DNA of 40,841 nt from Carideicomes alvinocaridis (GTDB lineage: Bacteria > Pseudomonadota > Alphaproteobacteria > Rhodobacterales > Rhodobacteraceae). A model generated the notes under the pieces. That model was not told the origin of the DNA. It worked only from the letters and a program-made list of their open reading frames with translations, and ran no database searches. Position 1 is the first letter of the stretch, and each line of letters starts with the position of its first letter. The translations under genes were made by a program, and so were the position numbers. Positions 35,101-40,841 of this stretch are shown piece after piece. The stretch covers positions 1 to 40,841 of the forward strand of contig SRJI02000044.1 in NCBI GenBank assembly GCA_005473895.2, read 5' to 3'.

Positions 35101-38100
35101 GCTGTCGTCGATCGTGAACTCGATGGTGCTCGGAGTCTCGGAATAGCCGGTATAGACGGTATTCGTCTGCAGCGGCTGGTCCCCGGTATCGACGACTTTG
35201 GCGGCGCTGAGTGTCTCGTCGGCGCGGCCGGTGATGATCAGCTGCTCGGTGTCGGTGTCATAGACGGCATTGAACCCCGCATCGCCGAAACCGGGCTGGC
35301 GCTGCAGCTCATCGGCCATGTCGACGCCTTGATTCTCTTCGTCCAGAAGGAAGTTGAGTTCGCCCTCGGAAGAGGTGAAGATCACGCGATGCACACCGAG
35401 GGTGTCGTTGTAGGCCAGGTCGAAGGTGATGGTCGGCAGGGTCTCGCTATGATCGTTGGACGCGGAGGCGGTGGCCACGTCCTGCGGCGGAACCAGCTCG
35501 CTGGTCAGCGAGGGCGCGGAGAAATCGTCGCCCGAGGCACCGGTGATGATCAGCTGTTCGGTATCGGTGTCATAGGCGGCGCTGTAGCCCGCGGGAAGCT
35601 CCGGGTTCAGCAGCGAGGCCATGTGGGCGCCCGAGGTCGCCCCGGTCACGTCGAGGCTGAAGGGCGTGGCGCTGTCGCCATAGGTGAAGGACAGGGTGCC
35701 GGCGGCCTGGGCCTCGGTGTCGGTCAGGTCGAAGGTCAGCGTCGGCTCGATGTCATAATTGCCGCCGTCGGTCACCAGTTCCACGTTACTGGCGATGGTC
35801 GCGGTGGCGACCTCGAAGTCGTCCGCGGACAGGTCGGCGCGGGCCTCGGCGGTGCGGGCGGTGAAGTTGACCGTGTCGGTCTGCGTCCCGTCGACCACGG
35901 CGTTCCAATCGCCCGAGCCGTTCACCGCGGCGGCCACGGCCGAGGCGATCTCGCTGGCCGTGAGGCCGGAGATGTCGATGGTCTGGCCGTCGAAGCTGAG
36001 CGTTTCGGCGCCGGCCACCGGCGCGAATTGCACGGCGACCTGCTCGGCCACCTCGTCCACGCCGTCCTGGAGGATCGTGACGCTGTAGGAGCCCCCGTCG
36101 ATGTCGATGGTCGCGCCATCGGTGAAATCGCTGCGCGCGCCGGTGGCGTCGGCGGTCAGGGTGAGGACCCCGCCGCTGGCGGAGGCGCTGTAGGCGGCCC
36201 CGGCATCGCCGTTCACCGCCGTCTCGGCGGCGGCGGCCACGGTAGCGGCATCGGCCGTCGTGCCCGGGGAACTCGTGATGTTGTCGAAGCTGAGGAGCTG
36301 CCCGCCCAGCATCCCCGCGAGGGTGACCTGGGTGACCTCGGAGGGCGCGTCGACCGCGGCCCAGGCCAGCGGGTTGTCGACCACCGGCGGCTGGTTGCCG
36401 GTGCCGGAAAGGGTCAGGGTGAAGCTGTCGGAAACGCTCGCGCCTTCCGCGTCGGTGGCGGTCACGCGGATCTCGAGCGGTACGTCGCCCCATTCCGCCG
36501 GCGGGTTGCCGGTGAAGGTGCGGCTCTCTTCGTAAAAGGTCAGCCATTCAGGCAGCGACTCGCCACCAGCCAGGGTGGCAGTATAGGTGAGGCCCGTGCC
36601 CTCGGCGTCGAAGATGGTCGCCGCCGGCACCTGGTAGGTCCAGGACCCGTCGCCCTCGAAGCTCTGGTCTTCCAGCGCGGCCGACAGGACCGGCGCGTCA
36701 TTGGCGCCCTCGATGGAGATGTCGAGGGTCTGGGTGCTGGACGCACCCTGCTCGTCGGTCACGCGCAGCACGAAGCTGTCGATGGCGGTCTGGCCCTCGG
36801 ACAGCGCGTTGATCGCGTCCCAGTGGCCCGGCGCGTAGGACCATTGGTTGGTGGCGGTGTCGAGGCTGAGCGTGCCGTAGCGGCCTTCCAGCACCCAGAC
36901 CCCGTCGGTCAGCGTGCCGCCGCGGATCGAGAAGTTGGTCTCTTCGCTGTCCACGTCGGTGGCGGTCAGCGCCTGGGTCAGGCTGCCGGTGAGGCCCAGA
37001 TCGGCCAGGGTGCCGTCCTCGGCCCCGGTCTCGGCCAGGGTGACCGGGGTGATGGTGGAGGTGAAGACCGGCGCGTCGTTCACCGCGGCGACGTCGCCGG
37101 TGATGGCGACCGGGGTGGCGCTGAACGGCCCGTCGGAGGCCGGGGCGGAGGCGTCGGTGAAGACCGCACCCAGCCCGTCGGTCAGGCCGCCGGCATAGGT
37201 GGTGTCGAGCGCATAGGCGGTCAGGGCCGGCACGGTGCCGTTATAATCCGGGCCCGGCACGAAGCGCAGGCTGGCGCTGGCGCCCAGCACCAGCGCGGCC
37301 TCGGGAGAGACCTCGGGCACGGCGATCCAGGTCTCGCCGCCGTCGAGGCTGTACTGCCAGGCGCCTTCGCCCGCGGTGGCGTCGCCGGTGATGGCGATGC
37401 CCGCCAGCGTGTCGCCGGCATCGGCGTCGCTGGCGATCGGGGTCAGCATGTCCGCGATGCTCTGGCCGGCATGGGAGTCGGAATCCTCCCATGTCTGCGG
37501 CAGGGAGACCACGTCGGTGGCCAGCTCGATCCGGTCGTTGACCGCGTTCACGGTGACCGGCACCGCCACGGCGGGGGCGGAGACCGCGCCCTGGTCGTCC
37601 ACGGCCACCACGCTGAAGGCGTCGATGGCGCCGTTGGAATCCGCGCCCGGGGTCCAGTAGGCCTTGAGCGTGGCGTTGATCACGTCGTTGCTGCCCACCG
37701 TCCAGGCGGTGGCGGTCTCTAGGGTCTCGCCGATCAGCAGCGTGCCGTTGGTCACCGCGGTGACCATGAAGCCGTCCACCGTGCCGTCGCTGTCGGCCTC
37801 GTCGGCCTGGCCGGTCAGTTCGGCGAAGGTGATCTCGACCTGGCTGTCCTCGTCGGTGCTGTCGACCACCGGGATGTCGGCCAGGGTCGGCGCGGCGTTG
37901 GACGGCGGCACCTCGGCCACGGAATCGCCCAGCTCGGTCGCATTGGCGGCGAAGACATAGGCGAAGGAGAAGGTCTTGGAGGTCCCGGCGGAGAAATCAC
38001 CCAGGTCGAAGCCGATGCCGATCGTGTTGTCGCCCGAGGTGCCGACATTGCCGCCCGCGAGGTAGGAGGCGGTGTCCTGCGTCCAGCCGGTGACAGCGGT

Positions 38101-39195
38101 GTTATGGGTGAAGGTGCTGTCGGAATAGAGACCGATCACCCGGTCGCTGACCGGGCCGGTGGCCAGCACGATGTCCTCGCCGTCGATGCCGTCGGCGCCA
38201 CGCTGGTTGTAGGTGGAGGAGGTGGAGCCCGGCAGGCCGTTGGAATCCACGTCCGGGTCGGTGAAGCGCGAATAGCTGACGTCGTAGATGGTGCCGTCGG
38301 TGGCATTGGTCATGGTCACCGACATGGTGATGACCTTGGAATCCGGGCTGGCCAGCGAATAGGTCTGATCGATGATCAGCCCGCCGCGCTCGGTGCGGAA
38401 GGTGACCGAGCCGTAGGTGTCGGACCCTTCGGTGGTCAGATCCGTGGACAGGATGTAGGTGCCCTGGCGCGCCGACCCGCCATCGTAGTTGTTCTCGGTG
38501 TAGGTGGTGCCGCCCACGCCGACGGTGAAGCCCTCGAAGGGCGAGCCGGGGGTCAGCGAGTCCGCGGTGTCGAGGAAGTTGCGCGTCCCGTCGGGGTCGT
38601 ACTGGATGCCCGGCTTGGTGGTGCCGCCGACGCCCAGCGTGCCGTCGTCGGAATAGCCGAATTTCACGTATTTGTTGCTCAGGATCCCGCTGGAGAGCAG
38701 GCCCTCGAATTCCGGCAGGGCCAGCGCGGTGGCGCGCGGCGCGCCGGCGGTGACCGACAGGTCCCAGGAGCCGCCCAGGGTCTCGGCGCCCACCGGCGCC
38801 TCGGAGGCGGCGACGCTCGTGCCGGTCAGCTCGGCCAGGCGCGCGACGAAGTCGCGGCCGGCCTCGCCCGCGCCGGTGCGGCAGCCGTAGAGCAGCAGGT
38901 CGGCCCCGGCGGCGCCGATCGCAGCCAGGGTGTCGGCGTAATGCGGCAGGTGGCCGGCATCGATGTCATGGGTGCCGAAACGCAGCGCGCCGGGCGCGCC
39001 GTGGGAAAAGACGTGGATCGAGGCGAGATCGTCGCGCCCCGCGAGGCGTTCCGCGATCGCCTCGAGCGGGTCGCGTCCGCGCGCGATCACCACCGTTTCG
39101 CATTCCGGCGCCAGGAGTTCCGCCAGGCCCACGAGGTCGGAAGCCGCCCCGTCAACGAATGCGATACGGGCCATCTTTTCCGCGAGTTTGACCAT
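26146..39195 (-). CDS. Giant DUF4347/RTX surface protein, probable type I secretion substrate
   Basis: A single 4349-residue frame. The N-terminal DUF4347 domain (about 8-165) has SIHVFSHGAPGALRFG and LLLYGCRTGAGEAG, a possible caspase-like His/Cys pair. A second conserved part follows (about 168-420; KYVKFGYSDDGTLGVGG). Next come many cadherin/Ig/VCBS-like repeats marked by VNDAPV and YSLDGGETW, a putative-Ig segment (LPEWLTF...FTGNPPAEW), about seven copies of an unnamed 80-90-residue module (about 955-1655), and three larger related blocks (about 2440-3500). The C-terminus (about 3600-4250) is RTX repeats (GGxGxDxLxG, calcium-binding) with three 135-residue tandem units, then an uncleaved type I signal-like tail. 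It is acidic and nearly cysteine-free. No exporter lies nearby. ATG 39195 with TGGAG 8 nt upstream is preferred over GTG 39213. Probably an adhesin or biofilm protein. Confidence 0.88.
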   Translation of the reverse strand: MVKLAEKMARIAFVDGAASDLVGLAELLAPECETVVIARGRDPLEAIAERLAGRDDLASIHVFSHGAPGALRFGTHDIDAGHLPHYADTLAAIGAAGADLLLYGCRTGAGEAGRDFVARLAELTGTSVAASEAPVGAETLGGSWDLSVTAGAPRATALALPEFEGLLSSGILSNKYVKFGYSDDGTLGVGGTTKPGIQYDPDGTRNFLDTADSLTPGSPFEGFTVGVGGTTYTENNYDGGSARQGTYILSTDLTTEGSDTYGSVTFRTERGGLIIDQTYSLASPDSKVITMSVTMTNATDGTIYDVSYSRFTDPDVDSNGLPGSTSSTYNQRGADGIDGEDIVLATGPVSDRVIGLYSDSTFTHNTAVTGWTQDTASYLAGGNVGTSGDNTIGIGFDLGDFSAGTSKTFSFAYVFAANATELGDSVAEVPPSNAAPTLADIPVVDSTDEDSQVEITFAELTGQADEADSDGTVDGFMVTAVTNGTLLIGETLETATAWTVGSNDVINATLKAYWTPGADSNGAIDAFSVVAVDDQGAVSAPAVAVPVTVNAVNDRIELATDVVSLPQTWEDSDSHAGQSIADMLTPIASDADAGDTLAGIAITGDATAGEGAWQYSLDGGETWIAVPEVSPEAALVLGASASLRFVPGPDYNGTVPALTAYALDTTYAGGLTDGLGAVFTDASAPASDGPFSATPVAITGDVAAVNDAPVFTSTITPVTLAETGAEDGTLADLGLTGSLTQALTATDVDSEETNFSIRGGTLTDGVWVLEGRYGTLSLDTATNQWSYAPGHWDAINALSEGQTAIDSFVLRVTDEQGASSTQTLDISIEGANDAPVLSAALEDQSFEGDGSWTYQVPAATIFDAEGTGLTYTATLAGGESLPEWLTFYEESRTFTGNPPAEWGDVPLEIRVTATDAEGASVSDSFTLTLSGTGNQPPVVDNPLAWAAVDAPSEVTQVTLAGMLGGQLLSFDNITSSPGTTADAATVAAAAETAVNGDAGAAYSASASGGVLTLTADATGARSDFTDGATIDIDGGSYSVTILQDGVDEVAEQVAVQFAPVAGAETLSFDGQTIDISGLTASEIASAVAAAVNGSGDWNAVVDGTQTDTVNFTARTAEARADLSADDFEVATATIASNVELVTDGGNYDIEPTLTFDLTDTEAQAAGTLSFTYGDSATPFSLDVTGATSGAHMASLLNPELPAGYSAAYDTDTEQLIITGASGDDFSAPSLTSELVPPQDVATASASNDHSETLPTITFDLAYNDTLGVHRVIFTSSEGELNFLLDEENQGVDMADELQRQPGFGDAGFNAVYDTDTEQLIITGRADETLSAAKVVDTGDQPLQTNTVYTGYSETPSTIEFTIDDSDVAAAATLTLTLEGGETIEVDISGESTAAALTVLANAEDGVSASYSGGVLTITMESDYAGDPSFTSGVLQTAPVPSTEIDDTPEITSGTYEEHEEALITFADANGSTSITFDGVTVPLDGTETAIEVAAAFAAGDFLDWEVTNNGDGTVTVIAGVSESRTNLLTSDFVNTLPLANVKVTEQGVDGVTEVVDLDFTGSYGGATFTLAGTEVTAGDSVTGAQLAEALAGDAGLFGGFDNYEVVSVTGDTMVVRAKVPGDQPDLTADAFVITSDGTAEPVSDITVTTQGAGWSYEIPAGTFSDPEGDTLAYTAWTVTTDPETGEQSYALIDGTDPALVFDAETMTLSGDGTAPSDTVIEIRAYDAVSDGTAASQFQLVVYNDAAEGALVAGVMPSSVTFTDGAGEGSYTVPASAFGYTAESDGGLTYSAALAGGDPLPEWLSFDSETGTFTGNPPAGAEGNVAVNVTAIDGGSLSARVYFDLVVSGEANDPIELISGGLPDIAAGSVGEGGAVSVVFSKPFIDPDAPEAGTPSTDGITYAAFVQTEAGPVAVSEYGLTLAEDPENAGQLILSGDLAGEFASLDIVIEGTETNGGSTAETSFTLSLSDTSDSGEDIAAWTGNTPGSIALTGDATEDAVLTATVPTDVDGVAPEDVTYQWQVEIDGEWTDIIGEAGRGTGQSITLGDEEAGRNVRVQAFYTDAGGASEVVTSDATAVANVDDEGGIAIGLSGVTIGSVWTSTLTDADGLTGVAPTYQWQRAASVDGPYENIEGATYGSYTLEDADGGMFLRVVSGYTDDQGTTATVTSDPREVALGAIAPLAADDAASITEDSGTDNATPGTAMPYEGNLLDNDADENEGDVLSITSLRAGDREGIGRPAAVVDGQLVITGLYGTLSVDMETGAYSYELDQDNPAVEALGAESAPLVEAFNYTVTDLAVLSDDAVLRISINGANDLPEISGVTTAATVTEDSATRLDLLDTIVLGDADSSEVSFTLQVTSGTLAIAGVPAEVLSTAGITVEGNNTGTLTFSGVSADTLSGWLIDNGVYFTSAPNQAGETAELSYVLADEDGSTLSGETTTITASAVNDAPVVDAGGTTFQQGDAETPASALLTFLPTGSDATIVFDGVTLEIAAGSTAAEIAAQFAAAGFDGWTATDLGQGMVGLTADTNGTRAPLTAEDFTDGTGAASDLVLTGAGNDHDVRFSARGEAVLIAPDLEVSDIDGGLIGSATISMTEGVFDNQFGTDYETLSLSAAAQAAADAAGLTVSIETGATGSVVTITGLASPGAYQEVLRGVTYDNTNPNAYVDTREAVITLTDADGQVSNAASVALQEGNDAIEVGQRIFIDGVDTGATVASVEDAMHFTASTPLEGVTEGATLSFLTGDSVVTTASAEAAHSATVSIGVVWAPVIDMNGTLAGTDHLVSYVEQAPSVAVATSDARILDQDGLTRTLTLTLENPLDNDGETTLESLSVSQAVLDWLAPRGIELGETDGTMVDGALTGATYVTFEAADGASSTNFQVALRGVRYANMDDDPDTTPRVIRVTSVDTDGNEGLEATSTITPVAVNDAPVGIDSLVTGAEDNSYVFAAGDFGFSDPLDGGDHGLASVILSSLPGSGALLLDGVAVTEGTEVTLAQIEAGLLTYVPVENAFGPAAASFTFQVRDDGGLANGGTDLDLTPATMTIDIDPTNDAPVLVSGDTTATTITEDDTANAGQSVADLLGTITDIDEGTHASDNGTLQGMAIHGVGTEGNGGGDWQYSLDGGASWTDIALSEGEVLLLASDDMLRFAPDGENGTTAMLDYYAWDQATGESGDVVAGVAGDANLAARGEASAYSTGSGTVTLEVTDVNDAPTVTVTEVGTYYARGEAVALFGEDGISLSDVDAGDTLFRAEVVMNPSTTQDNAFDTVYETITAAGETFTAESGAVLTITGNGTAENPLVITGEGTTADYEEALAGLSYENANPNAFAGTRQVTVSVFDSQDAQSFPAFFSLDVEWSTVVDLNGAAEDRDHQVSYLENTPSVAIAASDAELVDQDGNTDQVVVTLTDAVNGSDERLYIDPVQLASFAALGVTVTGNGSHQITLNAGEGGLDPTYFQLVVRSIRYTNDSDAPTDAARHVEVTATDSDGNPGVSATTTINVQPVNDAPVSSLEVINTAEGRDITTPMTGDTLALAGELSDPDGIPAATLEWLRDGEVVQVGGDEYLLTGADAGHVISIRVSYLDGEGTEEVILTDATGTVINLVEGTEAADRLVGSSVGDLIHGFAENDTLSGGAGDDTLVGGEGSDTADYGAASAGVTADLSLEGAQEIGGGQGSDLFDGIENLTGSAHGDSLTGDDGANILTGASGDDTLLGGLGSDALYGNKGNDSLEGGDGDDWQHGGKGDDTVLGGAGDDTVMGGLGDDVLDGGEGFDVVDFFTATEGVSVNLSISGGQLVSLIEGTDSFVSIEGLSGSDYADSLIGDAAANWLAGMTGDDTLMGASGDDTVLGGEGMDWLYGNQGNDSLDGGDDNDWLHGGQGDDTVMGGAGDDTVMGGHGNDVLDGGEGFDVVDFFTATEGVSVDLSISGDQLVSLIEGTDSFIGIEGLSGSDYADTLSGDAAANWLAGMTGDDTLMGASGDDTVLGGEGMDWLYGNKGNDSLDGGDGNDWLHGGQGDDTVMGGAGDDTVMGGFGNDVLDGGEGFDVVDFFTATEGVSVNLSISGGQLVSLIEGTDSFIGIEGLSGSDYADSLIGDAAANWLAGMTGDDTLMGASGDDTVLGDEGMDWLYGNKGNDSLDGGDGNDWLHGGQGDDTVMGGNGDDTVMGGHGDDVIDGGEGFDGIDFFTATEGVSLDLSVTGPQFVSATEGTDTVTGIEVVYGSAFGDVLTAGDEGNGLAGQLGDDTLTGGAGNDSLIGGEGADVLYGGAGADMFGYTSAADGGDTILDFDAAEDVFVLMPGGFETPLVFGETVLWNGETGELSYDAGADSDPVLLATLVSDEEIFLTEDNFLSLG
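26674..27888 (-). repeat. Three 405-bp tandem repeats coding RTX units
   Basis: Units at 27484-27888, 27079-27483 and 26674-27078 are nearly identical at DNA level; a decayed fourth begins at 26673. Each codes 135 residues starting FDVVDFFTATEGVSV and including GLSGSDYAD, NWLAGMTGDDTLMGASGDDT and DSLDGG motifs. The spacing was checked at the plus-strand string GTGAAGAA at 26651, 27056, 27461 and 27866, each 405 bp apart. Recombination or assembly collapse could change copy number. Confidence 0.9.
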
Positions 39196-39864
39196 GACTT
39201 TTCTCCACAACACTGGGTTCGGACAGGCGCATGATTTCGCCGTCCGTCGATAACGATAGGGAATTCGGTTCCGGCCGGGCCACGTGACGAAGCCCGGTTA
39301 GCTCTTGCGACAGCCGCCCCGCGCCGGCCCGAAAAATCGAGGGGCCGCAAGCGGTTGGACGCCCAGCAGGGACCTGCTAGCGCCTCAGGAAGGCTGCGTC
39401 TCTGGCACTGAAACCTGTATGGAACTTATGTGAAAATTCTGCGTTTTCTTCTCGTTCCCACCAATCAGATCCGTTTTCGGGATCCAATACTGCCCCTCCT
39501 TGTCGATCTGTATTTCTGCGATCGGTACAAATGCTCTAAGCGGTCGATTCTTCTCCGTCAACAATTGTTTTAGGAAACGATTAGCCTTGATTCCTTGGTG
39601 TGTCGGAGCTTCCCGCCCGGCCCCGGAATCGCCCCCGGAAAGGCGGATCCGGATGGGTCTCAGGGTCGCCACAATTGCGCCACAATTCCGCCGCCGACCC
39701 GCCCCAATTCCCCGAGCCTTCCAGTCGCTGCCATGTCGCTGCCCCGATTTCCCGGATCCCGGATCGGGCCATTTCGAGGCATGCCACAAACCTGCCCCGA
39801 CTTGCCGAGGGGGGGCGGCTCTGGCACACCGGTCACAGCCGAACCGAGAAGCGGTGCCGACCCG
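39196..39864. other. Gap between the giant gene and the GT4 gene, with a low-GC patch
   Basis: The 669 bp between divergent genes must hold the promoters of both. No clear -35/-10 pair was identified. A low-GC patch at about 39385-39600 contains a coding-like remnant on the minus strand. Around 39743-39768, CCCGAT and ATCGGG arms form a hairpin in GC-rich sequence with several short direct repeats. No intact gene is supported here. Confidence 0.5.
39385..39598 (-). pseudogene. Low-GC coding-like remnant (C-terminal fragment of an unknown protein)
   Basis: On the minus strand, a 70-codon stretch ends at TGA 39387-39385 and reads like a natural protein C-terminus: GIKANRFLKQLLTEKNRPLR, then AFVPIAEIQIDKEGQYWIPK and TDLIGGNEKKTQNFHISSIQ. 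It has no ATG and no start with a ribosome site. Above 39600 the frame continues only as GC-driven antisense of the GT4 gene. Composition (about 47% GC) differs sharply from the surroundings, so it is likely a fragment of a transferred gene. Family not recognised. Confidence 0.35.
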
Positions 39865-40841
39865 ATGGTGAATCCCCCGTCCCGCCCCTCCGCGCCCCGG
39901 CCCGACCCCGAATCGACTCGCGACTCGCCCCCGGATTCGGGCGCCGATTCCCCCTCCCTCCGGCCCGGCGAGGCCCCCCTCTCGCCCCCCGAAGAGCGTC
40001 CCGACGCGCTTTCCGCCGAACTTCCCCCCGTGCGCCTGCTGCTGCATGGCGGCGAGGCCCGGAGCCTCGGCGGCCCCGGCCTGCGCGCGCCCCGCACCGC
40101 CCGCGCCCTGCGCGAGATGGGGATCTCTGCCCGGGCCGCGACCCTGGCCGACAGCACCGATCCCGCCGTTCCGGACGCGTCCGAGGCGATGGACGTGGCC
40201 GAGATCGCCGAGCCGCTGGTCCACCTGTTCAACGTCTGGCCACCCGACAGCGCACTCTCCGCCCTGCGCGCCCTGCGGCGTGCGGGCAAGCGCGTGGTTT
40301 TCTCGCCGATCTATCTCGACCTCTCCGGCCGCCCCTTCTGGGAGGACCGCCTGCTGCATTCGGAGACCGGCCCGGACGCTACCGGGCTGGCCCGCGCACG
40401 CCGCCATCTCGCCGGGCGCGGCCGGCTGCACGAGATCGTTCCCGGCTACCACGCCATGCTGCGCGAGATGCTGGCCCTGGCCGATCACGTCATCTTCCTG
40501 AGCGCGGCGGAGCGCGCGGCGCTCGAGCGGATCGGCGCCCGGGTGGAGCCGGAGCGCGCCAGCCTCGTCCACAACCCGGTGGAGGCCGCACTCTGGCAGG
40601 GTGGCGACCCGGCGCTCTTCCGCGCGGCGCATCCCGGCAGCGATTACGTGGTCCAGACCGGCCGCATCGAGCCGCGCAAGAACCAGCTGCTGGCGGCGCG
40701 GGCCGTGCAGGGCACCGGGCTGCGGCTGGCGCTGATCGGGCACGAGGGCCACCCGGCCTATGCCGCGCGGGTGGCACGTGAGGGGGGCGCGGCGCTGATC
40801 CGGCCCGGCCGGCTGGAGCCCCATGGCCCGATGCTGCGCAG
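39865..40841 (+). CDS. Glycosyltransferase family 4 (partial, 3' end outside window)
   Basis: Starting at ATG 39865, 325 codons are seen before the window edge. The first 50 residues are Pro/Ser/Asp-rich and disordered-looking (RPDPESTRDSPPDSGADSPS), so the true start could be later, such as the GTG in PPVRLLLHGG. The GT-B fold begins with VRLLLHGGEARSLGGPGLRA, then VVFSPIYLDLSGRPFW, HVIFLSAAERAALERIG, SLVHNPVEAALW, and YVVQTGRIEPRKNQLLAARA, the last being the conserved G-R-xx-xKN sugar-nucleotide-binding loop of GT4. GT4 enzymes use nucleotide sugars to build glycans in the cytoplasm. Its nearness to the polysaccharide cluster suggests a shared role, but the giant gene separates them. Ribosome site weak. 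Confidence 0.75.
   Translation, partial: MVNPPSRPSAPRPDPESTRDSPPDSGADSPSLRPGEAPLSPPEERPDALSAELPPVRLLLHGGEARSLGGPGLRAPRTARALREMGISARAATLADSTDPAVPDASEAMDVAEIAEPLVHLFNVWPPDSALSALRALRRAGKRVVFSPIYLDLSGRPFWEDRLLHSETGPDATGLARARRHLAGRGRLHEIVPGYHAMLREMLALADHVIFLSAAERAALERIGARVEPERASLVHNPVEAALWQGGDPALFRAAHPGSDYVVQTGRIEPRKNQLLAARAVQGTGLRLALIGHEGHPAYAARVAREGGAALIRPGRLEPHGPMLR

Noticed and set aside
26605-37722. A plus-strand open frame of 3705 codons antisense to the giant gene, with repeated HH/VVA patterns
   Set aside because: It is the codon-shadow of the giant gene: the GC-rich third positions and Gly/Asp/Thr/Val repeats of the sense strand remove stops on the opposite strand. The product is rich in His, Gly, Arg and Val with no domain, and the sense frame has clear domain structure.
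39385-40824. A 479-codon minus-strand frame covering the right end
   Set aside because: Above 39600 it is antisense of the GT4 gene, which shows the GT-B motifs. Only the low-GC tail below 39600 has protein-like character, and it is reported separately as a remnant.

Overview
The window is GC-rich (about 70% in most genes) and looks like the chromosome or a large replicon of an alphaproteobacterium of the Rhodobacterales (roseobacter/Paracoccaceae type). This is inferred from codon use, an ISNCY/IS1202-like transposase of a kind common in that group, a hpaF/hpaR pair and a very large DUF4347/RTX protein. No rRNA, tRNA, CRISPR array or replication origin was seen.

Layout. (1) 1-1046, minus strand: nuoA followed by a fused NuoB-like/NuoD-like protein cut by the window edge, the start of a non-standard complex I-like operon. 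(2) 1298-2770, minus: a 490-residue protein of unknown function built from two copies of one domain. (3) 2924-3933, minus: a PepSY-domain periplasmic protein, a cytochrome b561-type membrane protein, a possible 32-codon gene and a terminator-like stem. (4) 4204-5856: the first 22 codons of an IS3-type orfA, then a complete ISNCY/IS1202-like element. (5) 5945-6982: divergent hpaF and hpaR, with a palindrome between them; the rest of the homoprotocatechuate pathway is absent.

(6) 7093-25915 is a surface-polysaccharide cluster. ugd (minus) diverges from a plus-strand operon rfbC-rfbB-sulfotransferase-rfbD-rfbA-GT2-(RgpF+GT2+GT2). This meets a minus-strand operon (coiled-coil sulfotransferase, UDP-glucuronate 4-epimerase, GT2, a 1274-residue RgpF + TagF-like + glycosyltransferase fusion, tagD). 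Together they would supply dTDP-L-rhamnose, UDP-glucuronate/galacturonate and CDP-glycerol, and encode enzymes to polymerise and sulfate a rhamnose/uronate/glycerol-phosphate glycan. This would be a teichoic-acid-like polymer in a Gram-negative bacterium. Four of the glycosyltransferases carry the same short N-terminal NPDV module, and the centre of the cluster (about 14.3-21.4 kb) has clearly lower GC, suggesting a separate origin. No flippase, ABC exporter or Wzy polymerase lies in the window.

(7) 26146-39195, minus: one 13-kb gene for a 4349-residue putative type I-secreted surface protein with an N-terminal DUF4347 domain, many cadherin/Ig-like and unnamed repeats, and C-terminal RTX repeats that include three 405-bp tandem units. 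(8) 39196-40841: a 669-bp gap with a low-GC coding-like remnant, then the start of a plus-strand GT4 glycosyltransferase that runs off the edge.

The most unusual items are the RgpF/TagF/glycosyltransferase fusion beside tagD, the NPDV module shared by four enzymes, the cysteine-less NuoB-NuoD fusion, and the giant protein with a predicted His/Cys dyad and unnamed internal repeats.
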